Notes: generated by a model from the letters alone, not told the origin. 64,000 nucleotides of DNA from Acinetobacter sp. C32I (GCF_023702715.1 NZ_CP098480.1:186001-250000), one strand, 5' to 3'. Numbered from the stretch's first letter, positions 54,891-64,000 are shown. Translations and numbers: made by a program.

Positions 54891-56641
54891 TTCAATGCTT
54901 CCCATAAATCTTGATCAATTGTGTCCATATTTTTTTGTGCCATATATCTTTGAAGAACCGGAAGTTCCTCATCATTTAGCAGTTCAAACTCAAATTGAAC
55001 AAAACTCTGGGTAATTAATTGTGCGTTTAATAAATACACTTTGACTTCCTCTTTCCCCAATCTTAAATGAACAGCTTGGTGTTCTCTAAAAATTTGTGAA
55101 CCTGGTAAAATTAAAGTTGTTTTTGTTTCATCCAGATTTTGGTTTTTTAATAAAAGTGTTGGATGATAATTGCTAATATGTCGGTCAGCCTGTATGCGAA
55201 CAGCACAAGGGAAGATCTCTTGTGCCAATACTTCTAAACCGAGTTCCAGACTTTTTTCGCTTGATTGTTTAAGCCAACGAATTACGCCTCCACGCCAATG
55301 CCCATGTGATGTTTCTTTGACTAAAATATATTCGCCTGTTCTTAGATTTTTGGGTGCTTCTCCTGACCATTTAATTCGATAACCATTGACACTAATATCT
55401 AGAATATCGGCTTGATAAACGGCTTTACTTTCACGACTTAAACGTTGAATCGCAGACTCTTGGTTGTCAGAGGCGCTTTTTTTGTCCCAAGCAGACATAA
55501 ATTTTGATTCATTTTGTAGACCATAACTATGATCTAGCAATAAAGTCTCTGCGAAATTCTTGGCTTTAGAGAGATAGAAGTGCGCAGTCAGTAAACCAAA
55601 GCAAATATGCAGTTGCGCTGAGTATTCATAACGCTCATGACGGCGTTCTGCAGTAGTACCTAAAATAGTTTGTACATGGAATTTAAGTGCAGGGGTTAAA
55701 TAAATTTTTTCATTCTTTGAAATATATTCCGCATTTTTGTGTAGGGTTGCCGTGACATGATCGAGTAGGCTATGTGTACTGATAAAAATGTTTGGATTAA
55801 AGCCAGAGCTTTGTTTTTTATTATAAATGGGTGGATGGTCTTTGCTGGTATCTACAACATACTTGGTTAAATCAGTTTCTTTAGCCAAGATTTGGACCAT
55901 TTTGGCCCAGTCAAAACTACATTGGAACAGCGCCTGTATTTCAGATTGACGAATTTGATTGGTATTAAAAATATCCATCAAAATCAGCTGAGCATAGGCC
56001 TGAGTAATATTGGTAATTGAACTTGGCTTACCTTGAGACTGATCCAAATTGGTATGCTGATATTTATGTGTCACTGCCGCATCATAGAGCTGATGGGCAA
56101 TTAACCACTGTCCTGCAACAGGTTCGCTATACAACATATGCTGTTGATAGAGTAATTGGGTGAGTTGCTGCAAAGATTGGAAGGTGGCAAGTGTTCTTGC
56201 AGTTTGCAGATTTTTCTTTTGATTCAGTGCGAAAATAGAAAACTTTTGCTGATCGAGCTGATCATTGCTACGACGTACGATATTGATGTAAATCGCTGCA
56301 AAGTAACAACGTAATAGCATTGCCAATTCGATGATATGTTCATTACGGTCAGAGCTGATCACACCCTGATTAAAAAAGTTCTTTTCCAGACTTCCCAAAA
56401 CATTTTCAATGGTTGGGTGCAGAACCTGGATTAAATCGAATCTTAAAGTTTCAGAACATTCTAATTCACTGAGTTCTAATAAAGCAGCAAACAGTGCTTT
56501 GGAGGTATCGCCTAATTGCATGATGGATAGGTTGGAAATCCATTCATTCAGGCTTTTTGAATTGGTATCGCAAAAACTCAGTTTGTCTCGTCTTAAGACC
56601 GTTGGAATTTGAAAAATATCCGAAAAAGCATTATTCATCAT
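54887..56641 (-). CDS. Large PilZ-domain-like protein
   Basis: The protein (584 residues from ATG 56641) is mostly helical up to about residue 400. It then has a PilZ-like beta domain with DILDISVNGYRIKWSG, which fits the D/NxSxxG cyclic di-GMP motif; the arginine motif ahead of it is only partly met by RLSRES. A further beta region ends the protein. It overlaps the FimX-like gene and lies 13 bases after epmB, so all three are probably co-transcribed. A role in pilus or c-di-GMP signalling is inferred from this pairing. Confidence 0.7.
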   Translation of the reverse strand: MMNNAFSDIFQIPTVLRRDKLSFCDTNSKSLNEWISNLSIMQLGDTSKALFAALLELSELECSETLRFDLIQVLHPTIENVLGSLEKNFFNQGVISSDRNEHIIELAMLLRCYFAAIYINIVRRSNDQLDQQKFSIFALNQKKNLQTARTLATFQSLQQLTQLLYQQHMLYSEPVAGQWLIAHQLYDAAVTHKYQHTNLDQSQGKPSSITNITQAYAQLILMDIFNTNQIRQSEIQALFQCSFDWAKMVQILAKETDLTKYVVDTSKDHPPIYNKKQSSGFNPNIFISTHSLLDHVTATLHKNAEYISKNEKIYLTPALKFHVQTILGTTAERRHERYEYSAQLHICFGLLTAHFYLSKAKNFAETLLLDHSYGLQNESKFMSAWDKKSASDNQESAIQRLSRESKAVYQADILDISVNGYRIKWSGEAPKNLRTGEYILVKETSHGHWRGGVIRWLKQSSEKSLELGLEVLAQEIFPCAVRIQADRHISNYHPTLLLKNQNLDETKTTLILPGSQIFREHQAVHLRLGKEEVKVYLLNAQLITQSFVQFEFELLNDEELPVLQRYMAQKNMDTIDQDLWEALK

Positions 56642-56654
56642 TGTGTTATCAATC

Positions 56655-57671
56655 TCAGAACGTTTGAACCCCAAAAAGCGGTGTTTTATTTTTTTCGCCC
56701 GCAATTTCCCTGACGAGTTTTGGGACGAGATATCCGGGTAAACTCGCTAATACATCACTGTATATTTGATCTATCTCTGAAGATCTTAAATCAAAATGCT
56801 GAGCACCTTTGACTTTATCTAAAACATGAAGGTAATAGGGCATTACTCGTGCGTCAAATAAACGGTGACTCAAGTCATTTAAAGTTTCTGCAGCATCATT
56901 CACACCTTTGAGTAAAACCGCCTGATTGAGCACGGTAATATGGTGAAGTGATAACTGTAATAACTTTGAGCAAGTGAAATCATCGAGTTCAGCTGCGTGA
57001 TTTGAGTGTACCACTACTACAATGCGTAGCCTACTGTTTTTTAATATAGAAATCAGCTCTTCATCAATACGATTCGGGATTACAATCGGAACTCGTGAAT
57101 GAATTCTCAGTATCTTGATCTGAGGGAGAGATGCTAGACGTTCTAGCCACAACGAAATTTTTCGGTTGTTCAGCGTCAGCGGATCACCGCCACTTAAAAT
57201 CACTTCATTGATTTGCGGATTTTGCTCAATATATTGCTTGATATTGATCCAGTCGTCATTTTTAGGCAGATTCTCCTGATAGGGAAAATGACGACGGAAA
57301 CAGTAGCGACAGTGAATGGCACAGGCACCTGTTAAGGTCAGCAAAAAACGTGATTGATACTTGTGTAAAACCCCAGCCATTTGATTGGCTGCTTCTTCGC
57401 CTAGCGGGTCGGTAACAAATTCAGGATGTTGTTCCAGTTCTAGATGATGTGGTAAGACTTGCAGTAGCAGAGGGTCGAATGGATCACCAACGCTCATTTT
57501 TCCGACGAATGCGCGCGGGACGCGCAATTTAAACTGTTCAGAGGCGAGGATTGCCCCTGATAATAGTTGATCGGTAGATAACTCAAGCAGATTTAACAGC
57601 TCTAAAGGATCAGTAATTAGATCACTGAGTTGTGATTGCCAGTTTTGCTCTTGATGTAAATAGTTTATCAT
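56655..57671 (-). CDS. epmB: EF-P lysine 2,3-aminomutase EpmB
   Basis: EpmB is a radical-SAM enzyme that makes (R)-beta-lysine for modification of elongation factor P. The 338-residue protein has the iron-sulfur motif CAIHCRYCFRRHFPY, then EVILSGGDPLTLNN and the PLP-site region DVLASLPGYLVPKLVREIAG. Length agrees with E. coli EpmB (342). It is divergent from efp, its target gene, across a repeat-bearing gap. epmA, which attaches the lysine, is not in the window. Confidence 0.96.
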   Translation of the reverse strand: MINYLHQEQNWQSQLSDLITDPLELLNLLELSTDQLLSGAILASEQFKLRVPRAFVGKMSVGDPFDPLLLQVLPHHLELEQHPEFVTDPLGEEAANQMAGVLHKYQSRFLLTLTGACAIHCRYCFRRHFPYQENLPKNDDWINIKQYIEQNPQINEVILSGGDPLTLNNRKISLWLERLASLPQIKILRIHSRVPIVIPNRIDEELISILKNSRLRIVVVVHSNHAAELDDFTCSKLLQLSLHHITVLNQAVLLKGVNDAAETLNDLSHRLFDARVMPYYLHVLDKVKGAQHFDLRSSEIDQIYSDVLASLPGYLVPKLVREIAGEKNKTPLFGVQTF

Positions 57672-57859
57672 GCCATACGTAAAAATAGTGTTAGCCGCAG
57701 CTGTGTGCCTAGTCTAGCATTGGGGCTTGTTTAACGTTCATATATGAATTGCGTTATCGGTTAAAATTTAATCATGCGAGGCGTGAAACGCAGGGAATGG
57801 CTATTCCCTTGCCAAGTTTCATAACGAAGTATGAGGAAATTTTAGCCATAACCCTACGG

Positions 57860-57960
57860 GACAGGGAGATTTTTTGTAGCTACTGCGTTATGTATGGTTC
57901 ATTTAGAATAACTAAATTTCACCATCCATGCCTTGTATCGTCGAAAAAATCTCCTCTGTC
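57860..57960. repeat. Hairpin-rich intergenic repeat, copy A (upstream of efp)
   Basis: About 100 bases with nearly exact inverted ends: GACAGGGAGATTTTTTG at 57860-57876 and AAAAAATCTCCTCTGTC at 57944-57960. Inside is ATTTAG-AATAA-CTAAAT at 57901-57917. A related copy lies at 58768-58880; shared phrases include CATGCCTTGT and TCTGTCGCAA. It fits a non-coding dispersed repeat or MITE-like element; no ORF is inside. Confidence 0.6.
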
Positions 57961-58025
57961 GCAACCAAATATGAATGTTAAACAAGCCCATAAGATTTGA
58001 TTTTTAAGTTTGGAGTGCGCCTTTC

Positions 58026-58595
58026 ATGGCCTATTATTCTACAAATGATTTTAAAGCAGGCCTTAAGGTTATGCTTGATGGCAACCCATGTTCAATCATG
58101 GAAAATGAATATGTAAAACCAGGTAAGGGTCAAGCATTTAACCGTGTGAAATTACGTAACCTTCGCTCTGGTAAAGTATTAGAAAAAACTTTCAAGTCAG
58201 GTGACTCTTTAGAAGCAGCTGATATTGTAGAAGTAGAAATGGATTACCTCTACAACGATGGCGAAATGTGGAACTTCATGGATCCTGTATCTTTTGAGCA
58301 AATCGCTGCTGATAAAACAGCTATGGGTGATGCTTCGAAATGGTTAAAAGACGATTCTAATGAAAAATGTACGATCATGTTATTCAATGGCGTACCTTTG
58401 ACTGTAAGCCCACCGAACTTCGTTGTGCTCAAAATTGTTGAGACTGATCCAGGTGTACGTGGTGATACTTCTGGCGGTGGCGGTAAGCCTGCGAAACTTG
58501 AAACAGGTGCAGTTGTACGTGTTCCATTGTTCGTACAGCAAGAAGAAAGTGTTCGTGTAGACACGCGTACTGGTGACTACCTAGAACGTGCATAA
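58026..58595 (+). CDS. efp: Elongation factor P
   Basis: EF-P relieves ribosome stalling at proline runs. The 189-residue protein has the three beta-barrel layout; the modified Lys lies in [13 protein letters not shown] in the loop of domain I, and [20 protein letters not shown] and [13 protein letters not shown] are the later signatures. Beta-lysylation is expected as epmB is divergent from it. The ATG is preceded by TTGGAG at ten bases. Confidence 0.98.
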   Translation: MAYYSTNDFKAGLKVMLDGNPCSIMENEYVKPGKGQAFNRVKLRNLRSGKVLEKTFKSGDSLEAADIVEVEMDYLYNDGEMWNFMDPVSFEQIAADKTAMGDASKWLKDDSNEKCTIMLFNGVPLTVSPPNFVVLKIVETDPGVRGDTSGGGGKPAKLETGAVVRVPLFVQQEESVRVDTRTGDYLERA

Positions 58596-58637
58596 TTGTG
58601 AATGAGTGGCAGAGCTACTCAAGACATACAATTATCG

Positions 58638-58668
58638 AAGGGATGATTAAACAATCATCCCTTTTTTT
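58638..58668 (+). terminator. Terminator of efp
   Basis: AAGGGATGATT at 58638-58648 and AATCATCCCTT at 58653-58663 pair around AAAC, followed by T residues. Confidence 0.9.
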
Positions 58669-58767
58669 ATGCCAAAGTATTAGATAAATAATTGAAGCTA
58701 GAAGGTAAACTTACAAAGATATTTCTTCTACAGAAAATATGGAAAGGGAAATCTAATAGGGTTTGTT

Positions 58768-58880
58768 GACATTTTTTGTTGCCACTGCATTATCTTGCGT
58801 AGCTGTAATCGCTACTCATTATTTAGAATAGCTAAATTGCATAAAACATGCCTTGTGCCATCTATAAAATGTCTTCTGTC
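58768..58880. repeat. Hairpin-rich intergenic repeat, copy B (downstream of efp)
   Basis: Related to copy A at 57860-57960. Outer ends GACATTTT (58768-58775) and AAAATGTC (58866-58873) are complementary; the central ATTTAG-AATAG-CTAAAT lies at 58821-58837, and a further hairpin GTAGC-TGTAATC-GCTAC at 58799-58815 is absent from copy A. CATGCCTTGT and CTTCTGTCGCAA are shared. It fills most of the gap before cstA. Confidence 0.6.
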
Positions 58881-58955
58881 GCAATGAGAGCTATCGCTCG
58901 TAAAGTGAAATATCAACAGACCCTAGCCACGCGTTATGTATTTGAGAGGTTTTGA

Positions 58956-61058
58956 ATGGAGACAACACAAGCAAAGTCATCACTTCCCTCAAAACTCCTA
59001 TGGAGTTTGGTTGCCATTGTTGGGGCAATTTCATTTGGGATATTGGCGGTTAGCCGTGGTGAGCATGTCAATGCAGTCTGGTTGGTTCTTGCTGCGGTCT
59101 GTGTATATAGCATTGCATATCGGTTCTACAGTTTATTTATTGCAAACAAAGTTTTTGAATTAAATCCTAAACGGTTAACTCCAGCACATCGCCTTGCCGA
59201 TGGTCTGGATTATGTTCCGACCAATAAATTTGTTCTATTTGGTCATCACTTTGCCGCGATTGCCGGTGCAGGGCCGTTAGTTGGTCCAATTCTCGCAGCA
59301 CAAATGGGTTACTTACCTGGGACGATCTGGCTTTTGGTCGGGGTAGTGATTGCAGGTGCGGTACAAGATTTTCTGGTTCTATTTATTTCAACACGTCGTG
59401 ATGGTCGCTCTCTAGGCGAAATGGCCAAACAGGAATTGGGTACCTTTGCGGGTGTGATTGTGATGCTGGGTACGCTGGGGGTCATGATCATCATCCTTGC
59501 AGTACTGGCATTGGTCGTCGTCAAAGCATTGGCGCATAGCCCATGGGGTGTATTCAGTATTGCAGCCACCATTCCTATTGCATTATTCATGGGTATCTAC
59601 ATGCGTTATCTACGCCCAGGAAAAATTGCAGAGGTGTCGATTATCGGTTTTGTACTGATGATGGCGGCAATTGTGTATGGAGGTGATGTTGCAAAAGATC
59701 CCTATTGGGGGCAGTTATTTACCCTGAGTGGTACTCAATTGACATGGGCCTTAATTATTTATGGTTTTATCGCCTCTGTTTTACCGGTTTGGTTGTTATT
59801 AGCACCACGTGACTACTTATCAACCTTCCTTAAAATTGGTGTGATTGCAGGCTTGGCCATCGGGATTATCTTTGCGATGCCTGATTTGAAAATGCCAGCA
59901 GTAACCCATTTTGTTGATGGTACAGGTCCTGTATTTGCGGGTAGTTTATTTCCTTTCCTCTTTATTACCATTGCCTGTGGTGCGATTTCAGGCTTCCATG
60001 CCTTGGTTGCATCAGGAACGACACCTAAACTGGTCGATAACGAAGTCAATATTCGTATGATCGGTTATGGTGGTATGTTGATGGAATCATTCGTCGGCAT
60101 CATGGCAATGATCTGTGCGACCGTGCTTGATCCAGGTATTTATTTTGCAATTAATGCACCAGCAGCAGTTTTAGGGACCTCGGTAGAGACCGCTGCAGAA
60201 GCAGTGCGAAATCTTGGTTTCGTGGTGAGTCCAGAAATGTTGACTTTACTGGCTCAGGAAGTCGGTGAGAGTTCAATCTTATCTCGTACAGGTGGTGCGC
60301 CTACATTTGCAATTGGTATGGCACATATCATTTCAGAGATTTTCAACAACCGCTCAATGATGGCATTCTGGTATCACTTTGCGATTCTGTTTGAAGCATT
60401 ATTTATTCTAACTGCGGTAGATGCGGGTACACGTGCTTGTCGTTTCATGGTACAGGATACAGTAGGTATCGTGGTTCCAGCGATTAAACAATCGAGTTCA
60501 TTCTTTGGGAACTTGGTTGGGACCTTTGTCGCGGTGGCAGGTTGGGGCTTCTTCGTCTATCAAGGTGTGGTTGACCCACTTGGTGGGATTAACTCATTGT
60601 GGCCGTTATTTGGTATTGGTAACCAGATTCTTGCCTCGATGGCCTTGATCTTAGGTACAGTCATTCTATTCAAGATGAAAAAAGAGAAGTATGTTTGGGT
60701 CACCATTGTCCCGACGATTTTCTTGTTCATTACCTCAATGACAGCAGGCTGGCAAAAGATTTTCCATGAAAATCCAAAAATCGGCTTCCTCGCACAAGCG
60801 AATCGTTTTTCGGATGCAATTGCGCGTGGCGAGGTGCTTGCACCAGCCAAAACCATTGCTGAAATGCAAACCATTGTGATGTCGAATCAGATCAATGCGG
60901 CACTGTGTGGCTTCTTTATGATTGTTGCGATTGTAATGGTGATTGCTTCTATAGGCATTATTCGCAGAGCATTGGCGAGTCCTACACCAACAGTGAACGA
61001 GGCACCAGCCGTTTATTCAGAAACCCCGATGACGGCGAATAGCATCAAAGGAGAGTAG
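58956..61058 (+). CDS. cstA: Carbon starvation protein CstA (pyruvate/peptide transporter)
   Basis: The 700-residue protein has about 16-18 membrane helices and follows E. coli CstA (701): FVLFGHHFAAIAGAGPLVGP, GRSLGEMAKQELG, PRDYLSTFLKIG, FHALVASGTTPKL and LTAVDAGTRACRFMVQD. CstA imports pyruvate and perhaps peptides under carbon limitation. Its ribosome site GAGAGG is 8 bases upstream. YbdD is encoded 2 bases later. Confidence 0.95.
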   Translation: METTQAKSSLPSKLLWSLVAIVGAISFGILAVSRGEHVNAVWLVLAAVCVYSIAYRFYSLFIANKVFELNPKRLTPAHRLADGLDYVPTNKFVLFGHHFAAIAGAGPLVGPILAAQMGYLPGTIWLLVGVVIAGAVQDFLVLFISTRRDGRSLGEMAKQELGTFAGVIVMLGTLGVMIIILAVLALVVVKALAHSPWGVFSIAATIPIALFMGIYMRYLRPGKIAEVSIIGFVLMMAAIVYGGDVAKDPYWGQLFTLSGTQLTWALIIYGFIASVLPVWLLLAPRDYLSTFLKIGVIAGLAIGIIFAMPDLKMPAVTHFVDGTGPVFAGSLFPFLFITIACGAISGFHALVASGTTPKLVDNEVNIRMIGYGGMLMESFVGIMAMICATVLDPGIYFAINAPAAVLGTSVETAAEAVRNLGFVVSPEMLTLLAQEVGESSILSRTGGAPTFAIGMAHIISEIFNNRSMMAFWYHFAILFEALFILTAVDAGTRACRFMVQDTVGIVVPAIKQSSSFFGNLVGTFVAVAGWGFFVYQGVVDPLGGINSLWPLFGIGNQILASMALILGTVILFKMKKEKYVWVTIVPTIFLFITSMTAGWQKIFHENPKIGFLAQANRFSDAIARGEVLAPAKTIAEMQTIVMSNQINAALCGFFMIVAIVMVIASIGIIRRALASPTPTVNEAPAVYSETPMTANSIKGE

Positions 61059-61060
61059 CG

Positions 61061-61363
61061 ATGGATTTTAAAATTGCTCGACAAGGCAGTGCGGTGATTG
61101 TGAAAATTATTAAATTCACCATCATGTCGCAAAAACATTTGCTTTTATCACCGAAAAATTGGTCACGGATTGCAGTGTTATGGCAACGTTTGCAGCAGAG
61201 TTTTCGTCTAATGGTGGGTGTGCCTGATTACGAAACTTATGTACAGCATATGAAAGCGCATCATCCTGATCTAACCCCGATGGATGCCAAGACTTTTTAT
61301 CGTCATTGTATCGATGCGCGTTATCCTTCAGCGGGCGGTAATATGAAAAAATGTCCTTGCTAG
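61061..61363 (+). CDS. ybdD: YbdD/YjiX family protein (DUF466), partner of CstA
   Basis: The C-terminal 65 residues carry the family core GVPDYETYVQHMKAHHPDLT, with ARYPSAGG and a CPC ending. The family is encoded behind cstA and is needed for pyruvate uptake by the homologous transporters. This frame gives 100 residues against about 65 in E. coli; the ATG at 61124 (MSQKHLLLSPKN) would give 79 and is an alternative, but ATG 61061 has GGAG before it. Confidence 0.88.
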   Translation: MDFKIARQGSAVIVKIIKFTIMSQKHLLLSPKNWSRIAVLWQRLQQSFRLMVGVPDYETYVQHMKAHHPDLTPMDAKTFYRHCIDARYPSAGGNMKKCPC

Positions 61364-61392
61364 AAATCATTTGATTTCGTTGAAAAAAAACC

Positions 61393-61430
61393 AAAACAGT
61401 GTATGTTGAAACATGCACTGTTTTATTTTG
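61393..61430 (+). terminator. Terminator of the cstA-ybdD operon
   Basis: AAAACAGTG (61393-61401) with CACTGTTTT (61416-61424) and ATGT (61403-61406) with ACAT (61411-61414) make a 14-bp stem (one G-U pair) around TGAA, followed by ATTTT. The ATG at 61403 lies inside this stem. Confidence 0.82.
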
Positions 61431-61441
61431 GGGATAAAATT

Positions 61442-62401
61442 ATGTGGGGCACGGATCAGGCTTCAATTCAAGACAAAAAACGACAAAACCAAGCATTAGA
61501 ACAAGATATTAAAAGCTTTGGTCAAAAGATTGAACACTTTTTAATTGAAGTGAATCAGCTGATTTTAGATAAGCCACAACAAACCAAACTGGCTTTGACC
61601 TGTCTATTGGCTGGTGGACATGTATTGTTTGAAGATCTACCTGGATTAGGGAAAACCACCTTAGCCAGTGCCTTGGCTCGGTTGGCTGGATTACATTTTC
61701 AGCGCATTCAATTTACCAATGATATGTTGGCCAGCGACGTCATCGGCATCAATATTTTTAATCAGAAAGAACATATATTTGAATTTAAGCAAGGTCCTGT
61801 TTTTACCCAAATCCTCCTCGCAGATGAAATTAACCGCTGTAGTCCCAAAACTCAAAGTGCTTTGTTGGAAGCGATGGAAGAAGGAGCTGTTACGGTAGAT
61901 GGCGTGCATTATGAATTGCCACAACCTTTCTGGGTGTTGGCGACGCAAAACCCGCTCTTTCAAAGTGGCACTTATGCATTGCCAGAGTCTCAACTAGACC
62001 GCTTTTTGATGCGATTGTCATTGGGTTATCCATCTCGTCAAGCAGAAAAATTACTGTTACAACAAAGCTCACGCCAAGTCCTGATCCATCAATTAGATGC
62101 TGTGTTTAACCAAGCCGATATTTTACATTTACGTGAATTGGCAAAACAGATTTTCCTCAGTGACGCTGTACTCAATTATATTTTAGACTTGGCTGCTGAA
62201 ACACGTAAGCAACGTCATGGCCTATCAACACGCGGGGTGTTAGCACTGAAATCCGCAGCACAAGCTTATGCGTTGGTTGAAGGGCGTAGTTTTGTGACCA
62301 CGGATGATGTGCAGACCGTATTTGTCGCTGTTGCAGCGCATCGTCTCAGTCTAGGCGAAGTTGAGGTAAAACAACTGTTGCAGTCGGTTGAAGCTGTATA
62401 A
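61442..62401 (+). CDS. MoxR family AAA ATPase
   Basis: The 319-residue protein has Walker A FEDLPGLGKTTLA, Walker B ILLADEINR, sensor VLATQNPLFQSGTYALPESQ-type block and the MoxR lid GLSTRGVLALKSAAQAYA. MoxR ATPases act as chaperone-like partners of VWA or DUF58 proteins. ATG 61442 has GGGGA seven bases upstream; an in-frame ATG at 61403 lies inside a terminator hairpin and is rejected. It leads a MoxR-DUF58-TgpA unit. Confidence 0.94.
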   Translation: MWGTDQASIQDKKRQNQALEQDIKSFGQKIEHFLIEVNQLILDKPQQTKLALTCLLAGGHVLFEDLPGLGKTTLASALARLAGLHFQRIQFTNDMLASDVIGINIFNQKEHIFEFKQGPVFTQILLADEINRCSPKTQSALLEAMEEGAVTVDGVHYELPQPFWVLATQNPLFQSGTYALPESQLDRFLMRLSLGYPSRQAEKLLLQQSSRQVLIHQLDAVFNQADILHLRELAKQIFLSDAVLNYILDLAAETRKQRHGLSTRGVLALKSAAQAYALVEGRSFVTTDDVQTVFVAVAAHRLSLGEVEVKQLLQSVEAV

Positions 62402-62414
62402 GTGAGTACAGACT

Positions 62415-63332
62415 ATGCAAGCTGGACTTAAACAACAGGTCAATCAATGGATCGCAAAACGTTTCCAAGTGGATCGCAGTAAAACCCTGCGACAAAAGGA
62501 CGTTTTGGTTTTTATCTATAAACAAGGTTTTCTATATCTGGTCCTGATTCTAATTACCTTTATTGCTGGAATTAACTATGCCAATAATCTGATTTTAGGG
62601 TTTTGCTTTTTAATCAGTGCCATTCTGTGCATTAGTTTTTATCTGACCTTTAAGCAATTACATGATTTACAAATTGATGTTGTGGTACCTGAGGTCGGGC
62701 AGCTTGATCAAGCTCTCAGTTTAAAGCTGTTGTTTAAACAATCGGTTGCTTCTGCACGTTATCTAAGAATCCAGTGGCAAACTCAAGAGCAATTGGTTTT
62801 TATTGATCAAACTCAACACAGTGTTGAACTAGCAGTTATGCCAGACAAACGAGGTTTGTATGCATTTGAGACCCTTAAAATCTATTCTACTTATCCTCTT
62901 GGTTTAGTCCGTGCTTGGACGTATTTATCGCCAAAACAAACAGTCTGGATTGCACCCAAAGCCTATGATTGGCAAAAAGAACATAAAAACCAGCCGACTT
63001 CTGCTCAAGATAGTCTAGATGAGTTCAAAGAACTTCGCGGCTTTCAACACGGAGATTCCTATCAGAATGTGGCGTGGAAACAAGTTGCACGCGGGCAGGG
63101 TTTTTTAATCAAAATGTTTGAAGCTCAAGTTAATCATCAACATCTGGAGATTGATTATCAACAGATTCCCGCACTAGGCCACGAAGAAAAATTAAGCTTT
63201 ATGATGGGTTTGGTCGAGCAATGTGAACAGTTAGGTGATGATTATGCACTTATTTTGCCGCATACACGCTTGGAAAGCGGACAGGGACAATCTCAGTTAA
63301 TTCAGGCAAAACTTTTATTGGCGCAGGCATAA
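62415..63332 (+). CDS. DUF58 domain protein
   Basis: The 305-residue protein has two N-terminal membrane helices (about 30-75), then a soluble domain with the DUF58 signature EFKELRGFQHGDSYQNVAWK. Such proteins are paired with MoxR ATPases and transglutaminase-like proteins; the joint function is unsettled. It lies 13 bases behind moxR, and its stop codon overlaps the next ATG. Confidence 0.92.
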   Translation: MQAGLKQQVNQWIAKRFQVDRSKTLRQKDVLVFIYKQGFLYLVLILITFIAGINYANNLILGFCFLISAILCISFYLTFKQLHDLQIDVVVPEVGQLDQALSLKLLFKQSVASARYLRIQWQTQEQLVFIDQTQHSVELAVMPDKRGLYAFETLKIYSTYPLGLVRAWTYLSPKQTVWIAPKAYDWQKEHKNQPTSAQDSLDEFKELRGFQHGDSYQNVAWKQVARGQGFLIKMFEAQVNHQHLEIDYQQIPALGHEEKLSFMMGLVEQCEQLGDDYALILPHTRLESGQGQSQLIQAKLLLAQA

Positions 63333-64000
63333 TGATGACTAAACAAATCTATTTCTGTGTTTTAGCTGTCTTGGCGCTCGTATTACTTGGGCAAACCGCT
63401 TTTGCACCTGCTGCTTTAACGGGATTATGGGCGGTAGTTTGGCTGCTCTTGGTTCGGAGATATCGTAAACAGAGCTGGGCAGCTTTTCCGAAATGGTTTT
63501 TGGTGATCTTTATTCTATTGTCTTTAGGTGTCGTTTATCTCAATTATCAAACCATCCTTGGAGTAGAAGCGGGCGTCGCCTTTTTAAGTACCTGTTTATT
63601 TGCCAAATGTTTAGAAGCGAAAAACACCCGAGATTTATTAATCATTTTTAATTTTGCCTTGTTCGTCAGTGCGAGTCTGTTATTACATAGCCAAGCGTTT
63701 TGGATGGCGTTGATTGTATTTACAGCCTTCGTGATGTGTTTATTGGGTTTGTATCGCATACAGACGGGATTATTTAATCAAACGAAACTATCATCCAATC
63801 AATTTAAACAAGATGTGAAGCAAATTTTTAAATTTGTAGGCATTGCAATACCTTTCTTTCTGATCTTATTTATTTTTTTCCCACGCTTACCGCCACTGTG
63901 GGCAGTTCCAATTCAGACTAATCAAGCCACGACTGGGATTAGTGACCGGATGTCGCCGGGGGATATTGCACAATTATCACAATCTTCAGCCTTGGCGTTT
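63332..64000 (+). CDS. TgpA-like transglutaminase membrane protein (5' part, runs off window)
   Basis: The frame opens with ATG ATG at 63332/63335 and is open to the right edge (about 223 residues seen). The visible part has five or six membrane helices and then FFPRLPPLWAVPIQTNQATT, followed by GISDRMSPGDIAQL, the DUF3488 signature of TgpA. The transglutaminase domain itself must lie outside. It overlaps the DUF58 stop codon by one base (TAATG). Confidence 0.88.
   Translation, partial: MMTKQIYFCVLAVLALVLLGQTAFAPAALTGLWAVVWLLLVRRYRKQSWAAFPKWFLVIFILLSLGVVYLNYQTILGVEAGVAFLSTCLFAKCLEAKNTRDLLIIFNFALFVSASLLLHSQAFWMALIVFTAFVMCLLGLYRIQTGLFNQTKLSSNQFKQDVKQIFKFVGIAIPFFLILFIFFPRLPPLWAVPIQTNQATTGISDRMSPGDIAQLSQSSALAF

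Noticed and set aside
61403..61441. Upstream ATG for the MoxR gene
   Set aside because: It lies inside the cstA-ybdD terminator stem; ATG 61442 has a proper ribosome site.

Overview
The window is chromosomal DNA from a gammaproteobacterium of the genus Acinetobacter (Moraxellaceae). The evidence is an AT-leaning base composition, codon use rich in AAA, TTA and GAA, and protein sequences and gene neighbourhoods typical of that genus: surE-nlpD with no rpoS behind it, cstA-ybdD, nudJ-mnmA-hflD-purB, efp-epmB, and MoxR-DUF58-TgpA. I do not assign a species. There is no prophage, insertion sequence, integrase or CRISPR array. Most of the window is core housekeeping sequence with a few accessory inserts.

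Layout. 1-6 kb: an MBL-fold hydrolase running off the left edge, a probable DNA polymerase III psi subunit, a 2-hydroxyacid dehydrogenase, an acyltransferase, a BepA-like M48 chaperone/protease and a GFA enzyme. 6-9.6 kb: yqeY and rpsU on the minus strand, divergent from tsaD, followed by a compact polynucleotide-kinase-like / Thg1-like / DNA-binding-like gene set that looks like a tRNA or RNA repair cassette. 10-17.5 kb: a DMT exporter with its TetR regulator, an HPP membrane protein and a divergent TetR gene separated by a perfect 24-bp palindrome, a DUF815 ATPase, a patatin lipase and an overlapping kinase-like gene. 17.6-18.3 kb: a tandemly duplicated tRNA-Leu(TAG)/tRNA-Trp(CCA) pair, each copy with its own promoter. 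18-25.4 kb: a FadL-type porin and a secreted partner divergent from a LysR gene, arginine succinyltransferase with a 37-codon ORF ahead of it, and a CycA-type permease.

25.5-32.6 kb is the main accessory region: an orphan VgrG of 1732 residues with a large C-terminal extension (HEYGH metalloprotease-like motif, LysM, HET-C-like region), translationally overlapped by the first of two almost identical lipoprotein genes that are the obvious immunity candidates. The block is bracketed by two identical 28-bp terminators.

32.6-64 kb returns to core functions: purB-hflD-mnmA-nudJ, formamidase with FmdB, gamma-carbonic anhydrase, a D,D-carboxypeptidase, two paralogous small secreted proteins, surE, an NlpD-like amidase activator, a Lon-family protease, AmpG with an unusual Ig-like insertion, gloA, rpmE with a long leader, a FimX-like degenerate EAL protein with a PilZ-like partner, epmB and efp (efp flanked by two diverged copies of a hairpin-rich repeat), cstA-ybdD, and MoxR-DUF58-TgpA, the last cut by the right edge.
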